NCBI GenBank assembly: GCA_049510975.1
Contig: JBEKYM010000010.1
Span: 37,050 to 101,049 of the forward strand
Source: JAKACA01 sp049510975
Lineage (GTDB): Bacteria > Actinomycetota > Acidimicrobiia > Acidimicrobiales > Bog-793
Length of the DNA stretch: 64,000 bases
Reading direction: 5' to 3'
Of this stretch, positions 16,452 through 25,551 are shown one piece after another (positions within the stretch are counted from its first letter, which is position 1; each line of letters starts with the position of its first letter). The notes beneath the pieces were generated by a model. The model saw nothing but the letters and a program-made list of their open reading frames with translations, was not told where the DNA came from and searched no databases. The position numbers and the translations under genes were made by a program.

Positions 16452-17243
16452 TCAGAGCGACCCTTCGGCAGCTTCGGTAGCAGCCTTGCTCGGCGGACCG
16501 CGCAGGATCCACGCGAACCCCACGGCGAGTGCACCTCCGATGAGTGGTCCGACGACATAGGCCCACCAGTCGGTCCAGTGGCCGCCGACGATCGCCGGGC
16601 CGAGCGAGCGGGCGGGGTTCATGGAGGCGCCCGAGATCGGTGCTGCCCAGAGGCCGGCCAAGATGATGTAGCCGCCCACTGCCAAGGCCGCATTGGGCCC
16701 GACGTTGCGAGCGCCGGAGGCGGTACCGAGGATGACACTGACCAACCCGGCGGTCAGAACGATCTCGATCAGGGTTGTGGTCCATCCGCTGACGGCAGTG
16801 CCGGGCCCGGTCGCACCGAGGTGTCCGATGTTGCCGAACGTGAACCGTAGGAACGTGGCGGCCAGCAGGCTTCCTGCCATCTCGGCGGCGATGTATCCGG
16901 GCACCCGCTTCCATGGAAAGTTCCCTCGCAGCGTGAAGGCCACGGTCACCGCCGGGTTGAGGTGGGCCCCGCTGACCGTCCCCATGAAGTAGATGATCGC
17001 CATGACCATCAGACCAGGTGCCACCACGGCAGCATCGAGAGGGACCTGACCGTGGCTGCGCGCATCGACTACCGCACCGCCGGCGGCTACGAGCACAAGG
17101 AGGAAAGTGCCGAACACCTCGGCGAACAGGCGACGCCACTCGTAGCTCAAGTCCTGGAAGTCGCGGGTCCAAGCGGTCTGCAGCTCAGCGGGTTCCCGCA
17201 GCCAGAGGGGCTCGGGTTGGTGGCGACCTGACAACTGTTCCAC
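16452..17243 (-). CDS. Aquaporin (MIP family)
   Basis: Water or small-solute channel of 263 aa with six transmembrane helices and two half-helices. The NPA boxes are at 96-98 (HLNPAVT) and 209-211 (MNPARS), the latter followed by the selectivity-filter Arg212. A ~35-residue N-terminal cytoplasmic tail is longer than in AqpZ. The filter surroundings and the shorter loops look more like a water channel than a GlpF glycerol facilitator, but I cannot fix substrate. Convergent with the USP gene, 29 nt apart. Confidence 0.9.
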   Translation of the reverse strand: MEQLSGRHQPEPLWLREPAELQTAWTRDFQDLSYEWRRLFAEVFGTFLLVLVAAGGAVVDARSHGQVPLDAAVVAPGLMVMAIIYFMGTVSGAHLNPAVTVAFTLRGNFPWKRVPGYIAAEMAGSLLAATFLRFTFGNIGHLGATGPGTAVSGWTTTLIEIVLTAGLVSVILGTASGARNVGPNAALAVGGYIILAGLWAAPISGASMNPARSLGPAIVGGHWTDWWAYVVGPLIGGALAVGFAWILRGPPSKAATEAAEGSL

Positions 17244-17346
17244 GGAACCCTCCTAGTCAGACGAGAGCGCGGGTCACGCACCGAGAGTAGCTTTCGCATG
17301 GTCAGGAGCCCCGGACGGCTTCGGGCGATGAGAGGAGTGCGAACCG

Positions 17347-17715
17347 GTGACTGCCGAGCACTGGAAGACCGAACCCGAGAGCCAGGACTATCCCGCAGCT
17401 CAGTCGTATCTGTCGTTGCTTGTTGGCAAGGCAGAGGCCGCGAAGCTGGTCAAGCAGCTTCGCGGCCAGAAGACGCTCAAGTACTACGCCGCCAAGGACA
17501 TGCTTCGAGCCTCCGGCCTCCCCCTCCTACCGCCAGACGACCCGGAGGTTGCAACGGACCTGAAGAAGGTCAAAGCCGGCACAAAGCTGTCGCCGGTCCT
17601 GCTGGTGCTGGGGGACCCGTTGTGGGTTGCGGACGGGTATCACCGGATTTGCATCAGCTATCACATCGGCGAGAAGACCGAAATCCCCTGCCGGGCCGTG
17701 AAGCGCAAGTCCTGA
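17347..17715 (+). CDS. Conserved hypothetical, ParB/sulfiredoxin-like fold suspected
   Basis: A 122-aa protein beginning with GTG. The C-terminal half KLSPVLLVLGDPLWVADGYHRI and ISYHIGEKTEIPCRAV resembles the ParB/Srx nuclease-like fold (substrate, then 'ADGYHR' in place of DGxHR). The N-terminal half is helical and Lys-rich. Single gene, divergent from the aquaporin and convergent with the next; no role can be assigned. Confidence 0.65.
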   Translation: MTAEHWKTEPESQDYPAAQSYLSLLVGKAEAAKLVKQLRGQKTLKYYAAKDMLRASGLPLLPPDDPEVATDLKKVKAGTKLSPVLLVLGDPLWVADGYHRICISYHIGEKTEIPCRAVKRKS

Positions 17716-17727
17716 GGGGCGATCCAC

Positions 17728-18801
17728 TCACGTCCAAGTCTTCAGGACGGGAAGAACTTCGCTCGCGAAGAGTCGCAGCGATCGCTCGGCAACCTCCAGA
17801 GGGATTCCTCCGAACCGAAAAGTGCTCAGAAGGTCGAAGCTGCCCAAGATCGACCGGCGCTCGTCCAGCCGTTTCAGCACTTGATCCGGCGTCCCATAGG
17901 CACTGGTGGAGAGCCAACTCTTGAGAAACCCCTCGAGTCCGATCGTCCGAAGTACTTCGGCCGTCTGCGCGTATGACTCGTAACCCGTCGTCGATTCGAA
18001 ATGGGTGCCTGTCACCTCATAGTGCTCGAGCAGGCTTGGTAGGTATTGACTCAAGTACTTTTTTCCGAGCTCCTCGGCATCGTTCGGGTCCGCCAAACAC
18101 ACGGTGAAGTCGCCGGTGGCCAGTGGTGGAGGATCTTGGCCAAATTTCGATCGGTAGTTGTCTTTGTAGCGCTCGACACCGGGAAGTCGGGCTGACCAAG
18201 GCCTGTCGGCGAACATCGTCAGCCGTGCTCCAAGTTCGGCGGCGGCATCCACTGACTCGTCGCTGGAGGCGACCGCGTAAAGCCGGTCGGAGAAGGAGCG
18301 CTGCGGCCTCGGCCGGATAGGGCTTTTCGGCTGAGGATAGAAGCGCCCGGACCCCTCGATGGTGCCGGTTCGCAGCGCGTCGACGATCATCGTCGCCGCT
18401 TCGTCGAAACGCTCTCGGGACTCAGCCATGTCGATTCCCGCGAACTGCGCGTATTCTCTTCTCGCCAGCCCTCTGCCGAGGCCGAGACGTAAACGACCAC
18501 CACAGAGCTGATCAAGCACGGCGACCCGCTCGGCGACCTCCAGCGGGCTGTGGTACGGAAGAATGATCGCCGCTGTACCAACGTCTACTCCGTTGCATGC
18601 TCCGGCGAGATACGCCAGTATCACCGTGTTGTCGGGACAGATAGAATAGTCAAAGAAATGATGCTCGGCTGACCAAATGACGTCGAACCCGATGTCAGCC
18701 GCTATCTTCGCCAACGTGATCTCTTCCTCATAGACTTGAGAGTCGGAGATTCCATGGGGCCAACCATACGCGGTGAAAGTCATCTGAATGCCTACATCCA
18801 T
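17728..18801 (-). CDS. LLM-class flavin-dependent oxidoreductase (luciferase-like)
   Basis: A 357-aa TIM-barrel flavoenzyme of the bacterial luciferase-like group, which in actinobacteria uses FMN or F420. Typical blocks are DVIWSAEHHFFDYS near residue 45, VDVGTAAIILPYHSPLEVAE and RLRLGLGRGLARREY. The start at 18801 has GGAAAGAAGG upstream; the frame extends 29 codons further without support. It is the last gene of the long minus-strand acyl-CoA run, 83 nt after the SDR. The substrate is unknown; a monooxygenase step on the pathway compound is possible. Confidence 0.85.
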   Translation of the reverse strand: MDVGIQMTFTAYGWPHGISDSQVYEEEITLAKIAADIGFDVIWSAEHHFFDYSICPDNTVILAYLAGACNGVDVGTAAIILPYHSPLEVAERVAVLDQLCGGRLRLGLGRGLARREYAQFAGIDMAESRERFDEAATMIVDALRTGTIEGSGRFYPQPKSPIRPRPQRSFSDRLYAVASSDESVDAAAELGARLTMFADRPWSARLPGVERYKDNYRSKFGQDPPPLATGDFTVCLADPNDAEELGKKYLSQYLPSLLEHYEVTGTHFESTTGYESYAQTAEVLRTIGLEGFLKSWLSTSAYGTPDQVLKRLDERRSILGSFDLLSTFRFGGIPLEVAERSLRLFASEVLPVLKTWT

Positions 18802-18884
18802 GGGATGCCTTCTTTCCTTGCAGCCGGGCGAGCCGGCGCGGCTCGTCTGATCTCTGCCACCGGAGTGAAGTCGGCGACAGAGCC

Positions 18885-19655
18885 TCACCCATCTCGTGAA
18901 CCGGTGCCGAGCGGCGCAGGACGACGCGGCTCGGCGCGATGGCGAGCAAAGTGGCTTCCTCCGTCGACCGGCACGACGGTCCCGGTCACATGACTGGCAT
19001 CATCGCTCGCGAGGAAGGCGATGACGGCAGCGACTTCGTCGGCCGAACCGAACGGCTCCCCTGCCAGCTCTGCACCCTCTCGACGAAGACCACGCGTTCG
19101 GGGGGTGTCGATGACCCCAGGAGCGACAGCGTTGACCCGGACGTTGCCACTGCTGAGCTCTCCAGCCAGGTGGATGGTCAGGCCGATAATTCCTGCCTTC
19201 GCGGCGCTGTACCAGTCGGATCCTCCGCCGACCATGGCCGCGATGGAGGCGACGTTCACGATGGTGCCCTGCCGCTGGTCGAGCATGATCGGGCTGACCA
19301 ACCTGCAGAGCTCTCCCGTCATCCCTAGAGATTGGCTGATCCCTGCCGTGAAGCTTGCACGTCCGGCCGGAGAGATCGCCGCCGGGCCGGCGTTGTTGAC
19401 AAGGATGTCGATGCGCTGTGCTTCTTGCACGATGCGCCTGACGGCCTCTTGTCGCGTTTGCGGAACGGCTAGGTCGGCAACGAGGGTGTGGACCTGGCCC
19501 AGCAGGCCGAGCGAGTCAGCCGCCTCCATGGTTGACGCCTCGTCCATGTCGACGATCCAGACAGCGGCACCGGCAAGTATGAGCCTGCGGCTGGTCGCAT
19601 AGCCGATCCCGCTGGCCCCTCCTGTCACGAAGGCAATCCGGTCCTGAAGGTCCAT
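18885..19655 (-). CDS. SDR-family oxidoreductase
   Basis: Classical SDR of 256 aa with TGGASGIG (11-18), NNAG (87-90), Ser137, Tyr149 and Lys153, so catalytically complete. WIVDMDE after beta-2 has the Asp that favours NAD over NADP. The insertion between NNAG and the Ser strand is unremarkable. GGGAG lies 5 nt before the ATG at 19655. Probably a 3-hydroxyacyl-CoA or alcohol dehydrogenase step in the surrounding pathway. The C-terminal ~20 residues are Arg/Pro rich and likely disordered. Confidence 0.85.
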   Translation of the reverse strand: MDLQDRIAFVTGGASGIGYATSRRLILAGAAVWIVDMDEASTMEAADSLGLLGQVHTLVADLAVPQTRQEAVRRIVQEAQRIDILVNNAGPAAISPAGRASFTAGISQSLGMTGELCRLVSPIMLDQRQGTIVNVASIAAMVGGGSDWYSAAKAGIIGLTIHLAGELSSGNVRVNAVAPGVIDTPRTRGLRREGAELAGEPFGSADEVAAVIAFLASDDASHVTGTVVPVDGGSHFARHRAEPRRPAPLGTGSRDG

Positions 19656-19734
19656 GAAGCTCCCAAGGTTTGAGTTGTCCGCAGTGCCTTTCGACCTGCT
19701 CCGCGCAGCCATGAACGGTGCCCGCTGAATCGAA

Positions 19735-20910
19735 TCAGATCACCGGCGCTGGCATACCGGGGTCGTAGGGGAGTCCGAGCACTCGCTCAGCGATGAGGTT
19801 GCGCTGCACCTCGGCGGTACCTGCCCCGATGGTCGAGCCTCTCGTCCGGAGGAACCCCCACGCCCAGCGACCGCGCTGTACCGCCAACCGGTCGCCGCCG
19901 CCGACGAGCCCGTTCGGGCCGATGATCTCGATTGCGAGCTCGTGGAGGCGTTTCTCGAAGAGGCTGTGCATGAGGCGAGTCACCGAGGATTCAGCGCCTG
20001 GGTCCTGTCCCTTCAGCACCGCGGAGAGGATGCGGAGGTTGTTCAGATGCAGCAGCCGAACCGAGGTCTCCAGCTTCGCCAGCTCCTGGCGGATGACGGG
20101 GTCGCTCAACCTTCCGAGCTGGCCGGCGAGCTGCTCGAGGTCATCGAGGATCCGCCGATACCCCATGTCACGTGCGGTGTTGGCCGTTGAGCGCTCGAAT
20201 CCGAGCGCAGTGCGAGCCACCTTCCAGCCGCCGTTCTCTTCGCCAACGACATGAGTGGCCGGGACGCGGACGTCCTCGAAGAAGACCTCTGAGAATCTCG
20301 TGTCTCCGGTCATGTCCTTGAGCGGACGGATGACAATGCCATCGGTTCGCATGTCGATGATGAGGTAGGTGATCCCGTTGGCACGGGATTCCTCGGTTCC
20401 GGTGCGCACGAGGGCTGCCATGAAGTCTGAAGTCATGCTGTGCGAAGTCCAGACTTTCTGGCCGTTCACGATGAACTCGTCGCCGTCGCGCACGGCCTTC
20501 GTCCGGAGCGATGGAAGGTCTGAGCCCGCCTCGGGCTCGGAGTAACCGAGGCACCACTCCTCGTCTCCCCGCACGATGGGCGGCAGATACCGATCGCGTT
20601 GCTCGGTGGTCCCGAACCGAAGGATGGTCGGGCCGACGATGCCGAGGCCCCCGGGCTGGCGAGGAACGCGGGCCCTGGTCATCTCCTCGTGATAGGCGAC
20701 CTGCTCAGTGAGACAGAGCTCCATCCCTCCCCACGCCTTCGGCCAGGACGGGCCGGCAAAGCCGCGGTCGGCGAGCAGTCGCGCCCAGGCCTTTTGCCAT
20801 TGCCGGCGCTCTTCGTGGTCCTTCGGTGGGCGGCCCGGGTTGTTCTCCTCGAGGAACGTCCGCAAGCGGGATCGCAGATCCTCTGCCTTGTCGTCCAGGG
20901 AAAAGTCCAT
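19735..20910 (-). CDS. Acyl-CoA dehydrogenase (catalytic type)
   Basis: FAD enzyme of 391 aa. Conserved parts are YSEPEAGSDLPSLRT (FAD/substrate), VNGQKVWTS, and the C-terminal GAGTAEVQRNLIAERVLGLP. The MCAD-type catalytic Glu position in the last motif is Ala, but a Glu is present in the helix-G position (LGFERS), as in isovaleryl-CoA dehydrogenase and several actinobacterial FadE proteins. It therefore looks active. The start overlaps the ligase stop (TGATG). It may pair with the non-catalytic homologue at 24427. Confidence 0.88.
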   Translation of the reverse strand: MDFSLDDKAEDLRSRLRTFLEENNPGRPPKDHEERRQWQKAWARLLADRGFAGPSWPKAWGGMELCLTEQVAYHEEMTRARVPRQPGGLGIVGPTILRFGTTEQRDRYLPPIVRGDEEWCLGYSEPEAGSDLPSLRTKAVRDGDEFIVNGQKVWTSHSMTSDFMAALVRTGTEESRANGITYLIIDMRTDGIVIRPLKDMTGDTRFSEVFFEDVRVPATHVVGEENGGWKVARTALGFERSTANTARDMGYRRILDDLEQLAGQLGRLSDPVIRQELAKLETSVRLLHLNNLRILSAVLKGQDPGAESSVTRLMHSLFEKRLHELAIEIIGPNGLVGGGDRLAVQRGRWAWGFLRTRGSTIGAGTAEVQRNLIAERVLGLPYDPGMPAPVI

Positions 20911-22559
20911 CAGTCCCCTCCATTGCCGGCCGCCACTGCGCCGAGCTCCTCGAGCTCGCCGAGCGGTACCGCTTCCCGCTCGGCCATGGCGGCGACCGCC
21001 TTGCGATCGAGCTTGCTATTCGGGGTGACCGGGAGGTCCTTCAACGAGAACCAGCGCCGCGGGAGCTTGTACGCAGCCAACTGCTCCCGTGCCTCAGCGG
21101 CGAGGGATCTTGCCAGCTGTTGCTCGCCGCGGGCGGAAAGCAACTCAGGGTCCCAGATGATGGCAGCGGCCGGGATCTCGCCGAGCCGGTCGTCGGAGAC
21201 GGCAACGACAACCGCCTCACGTACGAGCGGCGACTTGCGAAGGGCGTCCTCCACTTCGGCTGGGAAGACATTGAATCCGCCGACGATGAGCATCTCCTTC
21301 GCCCGCCCGGTGATGTAAAGGATTCCGTGTTCGTCGACTCGACCGAGGTCACCAGTGTGGTACCAGCCGTCGTCGTCGAGCTGGAGTGACGTCTCGCCTT
21401 CCGCGGTCACGACGCGCCGTTGATCCGGGCGCCCGAGGATCTCACCGGACTGGCCGACGGCGACTTCCGTGCCAGTCTCGTCCACGATCCGCCACACGCT
21501 GTCGGACGTGATCCTCCCGACCGATCCGGGTCCACGTAGGCCCGCGATCACGTCGTCGTAGTGCTCGAGGGCGCTCACTCCGCCCTCGGTCGAGCCGTAC
21601 GCCTGGAGCACCGGTACCCCGTAGCGAGCTTCGAAGGCCTCCCTGGTGGAGACGGGCAGGGGAGCCGTTCCTGAGTTGACGTACTTGAGCGACCCGAGGT
21701 TCACCGTCGTCTCGGTGAACGCGAGCATGTGAACCATGGCGGGAGTCAGCTGCAGCGTGTCGAGCGCGTAGGTGTCCGCCAACTTCGCCACGACCTCGAC
21801 GTCGAACTTCCGGATCATGACGAGCGGCCGGCCGACGAAGAGCCGGAACACGAGGCGCCCAAAGCTGGCTGACTGACCGAACGGGTTGAATGAAAGCCCT
21901 GGCGGCTTGTCCAGCGCGGCCGCCCGTGGTCGGAAGCCAGGATTGTTCGAGTACGCCTCTGCCGTGCGCCGCGGTGAGGTCGCGAGCGGTCCGTGGGTCT
22001 TCACAAGCGCCTTTGCATCGCCAGTCGTGCCGGAGGTGAAGAAGATGCAGGCGGCGTCCTCGGGTGATGGACGAACGGGCGGCCGATCGGTTCCAAGCGG
22101 GCCGTGAGGCGCTTCGCGGCCGTCTGAGGCGGCGGGGCGCTCGCCGACCTCGCTGCCGTCGATCGACACGGTGATCAACGGCCAGCCTTGGAGCGGTTCG
22201 CCTCCGTCTGCGGCGATGACCACGCGGGGGTTGACGAGCTCGAAGCGGCGCACCGCTTCGGTAGCGGGAGAGACCGCGCCGCAAAGTGCTGCGACCGCAC
22301 CGAGACCCCAGGTCGCGAGGACCGCGACCACCCAGGCGGGATCGTTCCAGAGGTACAGTCCGACGACGTCGCCGGGGCCTACACCCGACTGGGACAGCCG
22401 GAGGCGGAGTCGGTCTGCCAGATCGGCAATCTCGCCGTAGCTGTATGACTGGCCGTCGGGTAAGAGTAAAAAGGGTTTGTCCGCGTCGCGCGCGACACGG
22501 ATCTCGAACATCTCCGGAACGGTCTCCGGGTCGGGCTCGGTCGTTGCGTCACTCGTCAA
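20910..22559 (-). CDS. AMP-forming acyl-CoA synthetase
   Basis: ANL-superfamily ligase of 549 aa that activates a carboxylic acid with ATP and CoA. It has the P-loop FFTSGTTGDAK, the A5-type YGSTEGG, YHTGDLGRVDEHG and ITGRAKEMLIVGGFNVFPAE, and the C-terminal catalytic Lys in PNSKLDRKAV. The start is TTG at 22559, four bases overlapping the upstream stop, with GGGGGAG at ideal spacing; this excludes the longer open frame. First enzyme of the pathway in this operon; the substrate is not predictable. Confidence 0.9.
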   Translation of the reverse strand: MTSDATTEPDPETVPEMFEIRVARDADKPFLLLPDGQSYSYGEIADLADRLRLRLSQSGVGPGDVVGLYLWNDPAWVVAVLATWGLGAVAALCGAVSPATEAVRRFELVNPRVVIAADGGEPLQGWPLITVSIDGSEVGERPAASDGREAPHGPLGTDRPPVRPSPEDAACIFFTSGTTGDAKALVKTHGPLATSPRRTAEAYSNNPGFRPRAAALDKPPGLSFNPFGQSASFGRLVFRLFVGRPLVMIRKFDVEVVAKLADTYALDTLQLTPAMVHMLAFTETTVNLGSLKYVNSGTAPLPVSTREAFEARYGVPVLQAYGSTEGGVSALEHYDDVIAGLRGPGSVGRITSDSVWRIVDETGTEVAVGQSGEILGRPDQRRVVTAEGETSLQLDDDGWYHTGDLGRVDEHGILYITGRAKEMLIVGGFNVFPAEVEDALRKSPLVREAVVVAVSDDRLGEIPAAAIIWDPELLSARGEQQLARSLAAEAREQLAAYKLPRRWFSLKDLPVTPNSKLDRKAVAAMAEREAVPLGELEELGAVAAGNGGD

Positions 22560-23794
22560 AACGCCGTCTCCCCCTTCAATAGGTGGCGCGCGATGTTGCG
22601 CCGCATGATCTCGCTGCTGCCGTCGGCCACGCGGATGGCGCGTGACTGGTGCCACCCGTCGTACAAGCGGGTCTCGTTCGTGAGACCCATGCCGCCGAGG
22701 ACCTGCATGCTCCGGTCAAAGACGCGGAAGCACATCTCGGTCGAGTAGGCCTTCAAGATCGCCATATCTCGCAGCGGCAGCTCGCCGCGCTCAAGTCTCC
22801 TTGCACAGTCGAGAGCCATCGACTTGGTGGCGTAGACGTCCATTGCAGACTCCGCCAGCTGGAAGGACACACCCTGGTAATCGGCAATGGGGTGTCCGAA
22901 GGCCTGACGGTCCTTCGAGTATTCGGTCGCCAGCTCGAGCGCCCAACGCGCCAATCCGACACACCGGCCGGCGTTGTACATGCGACCGAGAGATACGCCG
23001 TTGAGCGCGAGCTCGAAGCCTCGATGAAGCTCGCCGATCAGGCTGTCGGCGGGCACGCGAACATCGTTGAAGGAGATGATCGCCTCGTTGCCGCCGGGGT
23101 GACCGAAGATTTTGATGATCGAGTCGATCGAGAACCCCGGCGAGGTCGTCGGGACGAGTATGCAGCTGATCCCACCTTTGCGGGTCCGCCTCATCTCCTC
23201 GTCGGTCACTGCGAAGACGGTGGCGAAGGCCGCATAGGGAGAGTTCGAGATCCACTGTTTCGTGCCGTTCAGGACCCAGCTGTCTCCGTCGAGGACAGCG
23301 TTGGTCCTCATCGACCACGCATCCGACCCGGCATCGGGCTCTGACATAGCAAAGCACGTCGTTGCCTCACCGCTCATGAGACGGTCGAGCGCTCGCGCTC
23401 GGAGTCCAGGCGTCATCTGCGCGAACAGGAAGCTCGGTCCGTTCGTCCAGTGACCGAGCGCCTGGTACGGGAGGATGCGACCCGGTCCGTACCGGTGGTA
23501 CATGTACTCCCAGAGCGAAACGTTGGCGATCGGTCCAAGACCTCCTCCACCGATCTCCGTTGGGCACAAGATCGAGTAATAGCCCGCCTCGGCGGACCTG
23601 GTCCGCACCTGACGCATGACGGCTTGCAGCTCTTCGGAGTATCCGCCGGTCGCACCGTAGACCCACGACGGATCCTCGAGATGTTCGCGATGCTGCTCTT
23701 CCAGGGGCAGGACTTCGCTGTCGATGAAGGCGCCGAGACCGTGCTGGACTTCGGCGTCGAAATTGTCGGTCTCCATTCTGATGGTCGTGGTCAC
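22556..23794 (-). CDS. Acyl-CoA dehydrogenase, ACAD10/11-like
   Basis: A 412-aa acyl-CoA dehydrogenase with MSEPDAGSDAWSMRT, LNGTKQWISN and RQAFGHPIADYQGVSF. The catalytic base region reads VADGSSEIMRRNIARHLL: Asp replaces the classical Glu, as in the ACAD10/ACAD11 group, and the helix-G position is Arg/Met-rich with no Glu. The enzyme may use that Asp. Start overlaps the TetR stop (ATGA). Overlap on both sides ties TetR, this enzyme and the ligase into one message. Confidence 0.88.
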   Translation of the reverse strand: MTTTIRMETDNFDAEVQHGLGAFIDSEVLPLEEQHREHLEDPSWVYGATGGYSEELQAVMRQVRTRSAEAGYYSILCPTEIGGGGLGPIANVSLWEYMYHRYGPGRILPYQALGHWTNGPSFLFAQMTPGLRARALDRLMSGEATTCFAMSEPDAGSDAWSMRTNAVLDGDSWVLNGTKQWISNSPYAAFATVFAVTDEEMRRTRKGGISCILVPTTSPGFSIDSIIKIFGHPGGNEAIISFNDVRVPADSLIGELHRGFELALNGVSLGRMYNAGRCVGLARWALELATEYSKDRQAFGHPIADYQGVSFQLAESAMDVYATKSMALDCARRLERGELPLRDMAILKAYSTEMCFRVFDRSMQVLGGMGLTNETRLYDGWHQSRAIRVADGSSEIMRRNIARHLLKGETAF

Positions 23795-24408
23795 GTGCTC
23801 GCCTTTCGCCGCCTGTTCCGCCTGACTCCGTTCAAGAGCGCCTCGGCGATAGTGTTCCCGAGCTCCTCAGGGGTCATAGCTCCGGATGGGTCGTACCACT
23901 TGTAGACCCAGTTGGCGGCGCCGAGCATCGTGTTGACGACGATTTTTGGAGTCGTCGAGATCTGGAGCGATCCATCCTCTACTCCACTCTCGACGAGATC
24001 GACGAGGGTGTCGGCATACTCGCGACGGTGGCGGAGCAAGGTCTCTGCTGAAGCCGCCGGCAGCTCAGCCTCCTCTTCGAAGAAGATCTGAAGCAGCCTG
24101 CGGTTCTCGCAGGTGTAGACGATCCTGTCGACGAGGATCTCTTTCAGAGCCTCTGCCGGCGCAAGCCCACGGGCAACGATGGCGCGCTCGGCAGCGAGGC
24201 TCTCCTCCAGAACGTTGTCGTAGCACTCGACCAAAAGATCCTGCTTGCTCCGGATGTAGTGGTAGAGCGACGACTTTCCGACGCCCACGCCCTCCGCCAG
24301 GTCGATGATCGATGTGCCCCGGTAGCCGCGCTCGCTGAAGATACGGATCGCCACTTCGAGCACCTGAGCCTTGCGGAGCGTGCCGTTCGCTGCTTGGACC
24401 TTCGCCAC
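23791..24408 (-). CDS. TetR-family transcriptional regulator
   Basis: A 205-aa regulator with an N-terminal helix-turn-helix (about residues 12-58: VAIRIFSERGYRGTSIIDLA, then GVGVGKSSLYHYIRSKQDL). The C-terminal all-helical domain should bind a ligand; neighbours suggest an acyl-CoA, as for KstR2- and FadR-like TetR proteins. It lies inside the acyl-CoA operon, overlapping the next gene by four bases. Candidate operators are the GACC-type palindromes at 28733 and 52438, but no binding can be shown here. Confidence 0.9.
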   Translation of the reverse strand: MAKVQAANGTLRKAQVLEVAIRIFSERGYRGTSIIDLAEGVGVGKSSLYHYIRSKQDLLVECYDNVLEESLAAERAIVARGLAPAEALKEILVDRIVYTCENRRLLQIFFEEEAELPAASAETLLRHRREYADTLVDLVESGVEDGSLQISTTPKIVVNTMLGAANWVYKWYDPSGAMTPEELGNTIAEALLNGVRRNRRRKAST

Positions 24409-24426
24409 CTGGTGTCCTCGATTTCC

Positions 24427-25542
24427 TCAGAGTTGGGCGTGCTGGAGGAGCCGTTCACGGTGATAGGCGGCATCTCCGAAGAGGAGTCCAGAAGAAGCAG
24501 CCCGTTTGAAGTACAAGTGGGCATCGTCGTCCCAAGTGAAGCCGATACCGCCATGGATCTGGATATTCTCGGCGGCCGCGTGGAAATATGACTCTGAACA
24601 GTATGCCTTCGCCATGCTGGCTACGAGGGGCAAGTCGTCGGCGTCCTCGTCCGCCGCCCAGCTCGCGTAATAGGCGGCCGACTTGGCTGATTCAATCTCG
24701 AGCAACACGTCAGCACACTTGTGCTTGATCGCCTGAAAGCTTCCGATCGGGCGTCCGAACTGAAAACGGTTCTTTGCGTACTCGACGCTCATCTCGAGGC
24801 ACCTTTGCGCACCGCCGACCTGCTCAGCGGCCAGAGCGACTGCGGCCAGATCGAGGGTCCGCGTCAAGATCCCGCCGGCTCCACCCTCGGGACCGATCAG
24901 GCGCGCGGGGGTCGCGGAGAACTCAAGGCGCGCCTGCCGGCGTGTCAGGTCCATCGTCTGGAACGGCGACCGGGCGAGGCCCTCGGCGGAACCGTCCACG
25001 CCGAAGAGCGACAAGCCGTTCTGCGTCCGCGCCACGACGAGGACGAGCGAGGCGATGTGCCCGTCGAGGACGTACATCTTGTGCCCGTCCAGGCGCCACG
25101 TTCCCCCGGACTCGACCGCTCTCATCTCGACCCCGCTCTCGTCCCAGCGGCCGTTGTCCTCCGTGAAGGCAAGGGTGGCGATCGTTTCGCCCGAGGCAAT
25201 GGAAGGCAGGAGCTCCCGTTTGGCATCGTCGTCGTCGGACGCGAGGAGCGCGTTCGCGGCAAGGACGACAGTTGCGAAATACGGCGCGCACACCAAGGCC
25301 CTTCCCATCTCCTCCAGCACCACGGTGAGCTCGAGAGAGCCGAAGCCCTGCCCTCCGTATTCCTCGGGAACCGTCAGTGCCTGCAGGCCAAGTGGATCGG
25401 CCAGCTGTGCCCACTGTTCGGGGTTGTAGCCGTCCTCGGTCTCCATCAGGCGCCGCACCTCGGAGATGGGGGAGTGCTCGGAGAAGAAGCGGCGGATCGT
25501 CCGCCTCAGCTCCTCCTGCTCCTCACTGAACGCAAAGTCCAC
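24427..25542 (-). CDS. Acyl-CoA dehydrogenase-like subunit, probably non-catalytic
   Basis: A 371-aa acyl-CoA dehydrogenase homologue. The fold markers are there (RFQFGRPIGSFQAIKHKCAD, IQIHGGIGFTWDDDAHLYFKRA). However, the C-terminal motif that normally holds Glu-Gly-Thr is GDAAYHRERL, and helix G reads VALAAEQVGGAQ, with no Glu in the base position. Such subunits form heterotetramers with active partners in actinobacterial steroid side-chain degradation (FadE/ChsE type). Likely partners are the products at 19735 or 22556. Very similar to the product at 42065. Confidence 0.85.
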   Translation of the reverse strand: MDFAFSEEQEELRRTIRRFFSEHSPISEVRRLMETEDGYNPEQWAQLADPLGLQALTVPEEYGGQGFGSLELTVVLEEMGRALVCAPYFATVVLAANALLASDDDDAKRELLPSIASGETIATLAFTEDNGRWDESGVEMRAVESGGTWRLDGHKMYVLDGHIASLVLVVARTQNGLSLFGVDGSAEGLARSPFQTMDLTRRQARLEFSATPARLIGPEGGAGGILTRTLDLAAVALAAEQVGGAQRCLEMSVEYAKNRFQFGRPIGSFQAIKHKCADVLLEIESAKSAAYYASWAADEDADDLPLVASMAKAYCSESYFHAAAENIQIHGGIGFTWDDDAHLYFKRAASSGLLFGDAAYHRERLLQHAQL

Positions 25543-25551
25543 GCAGCCTCC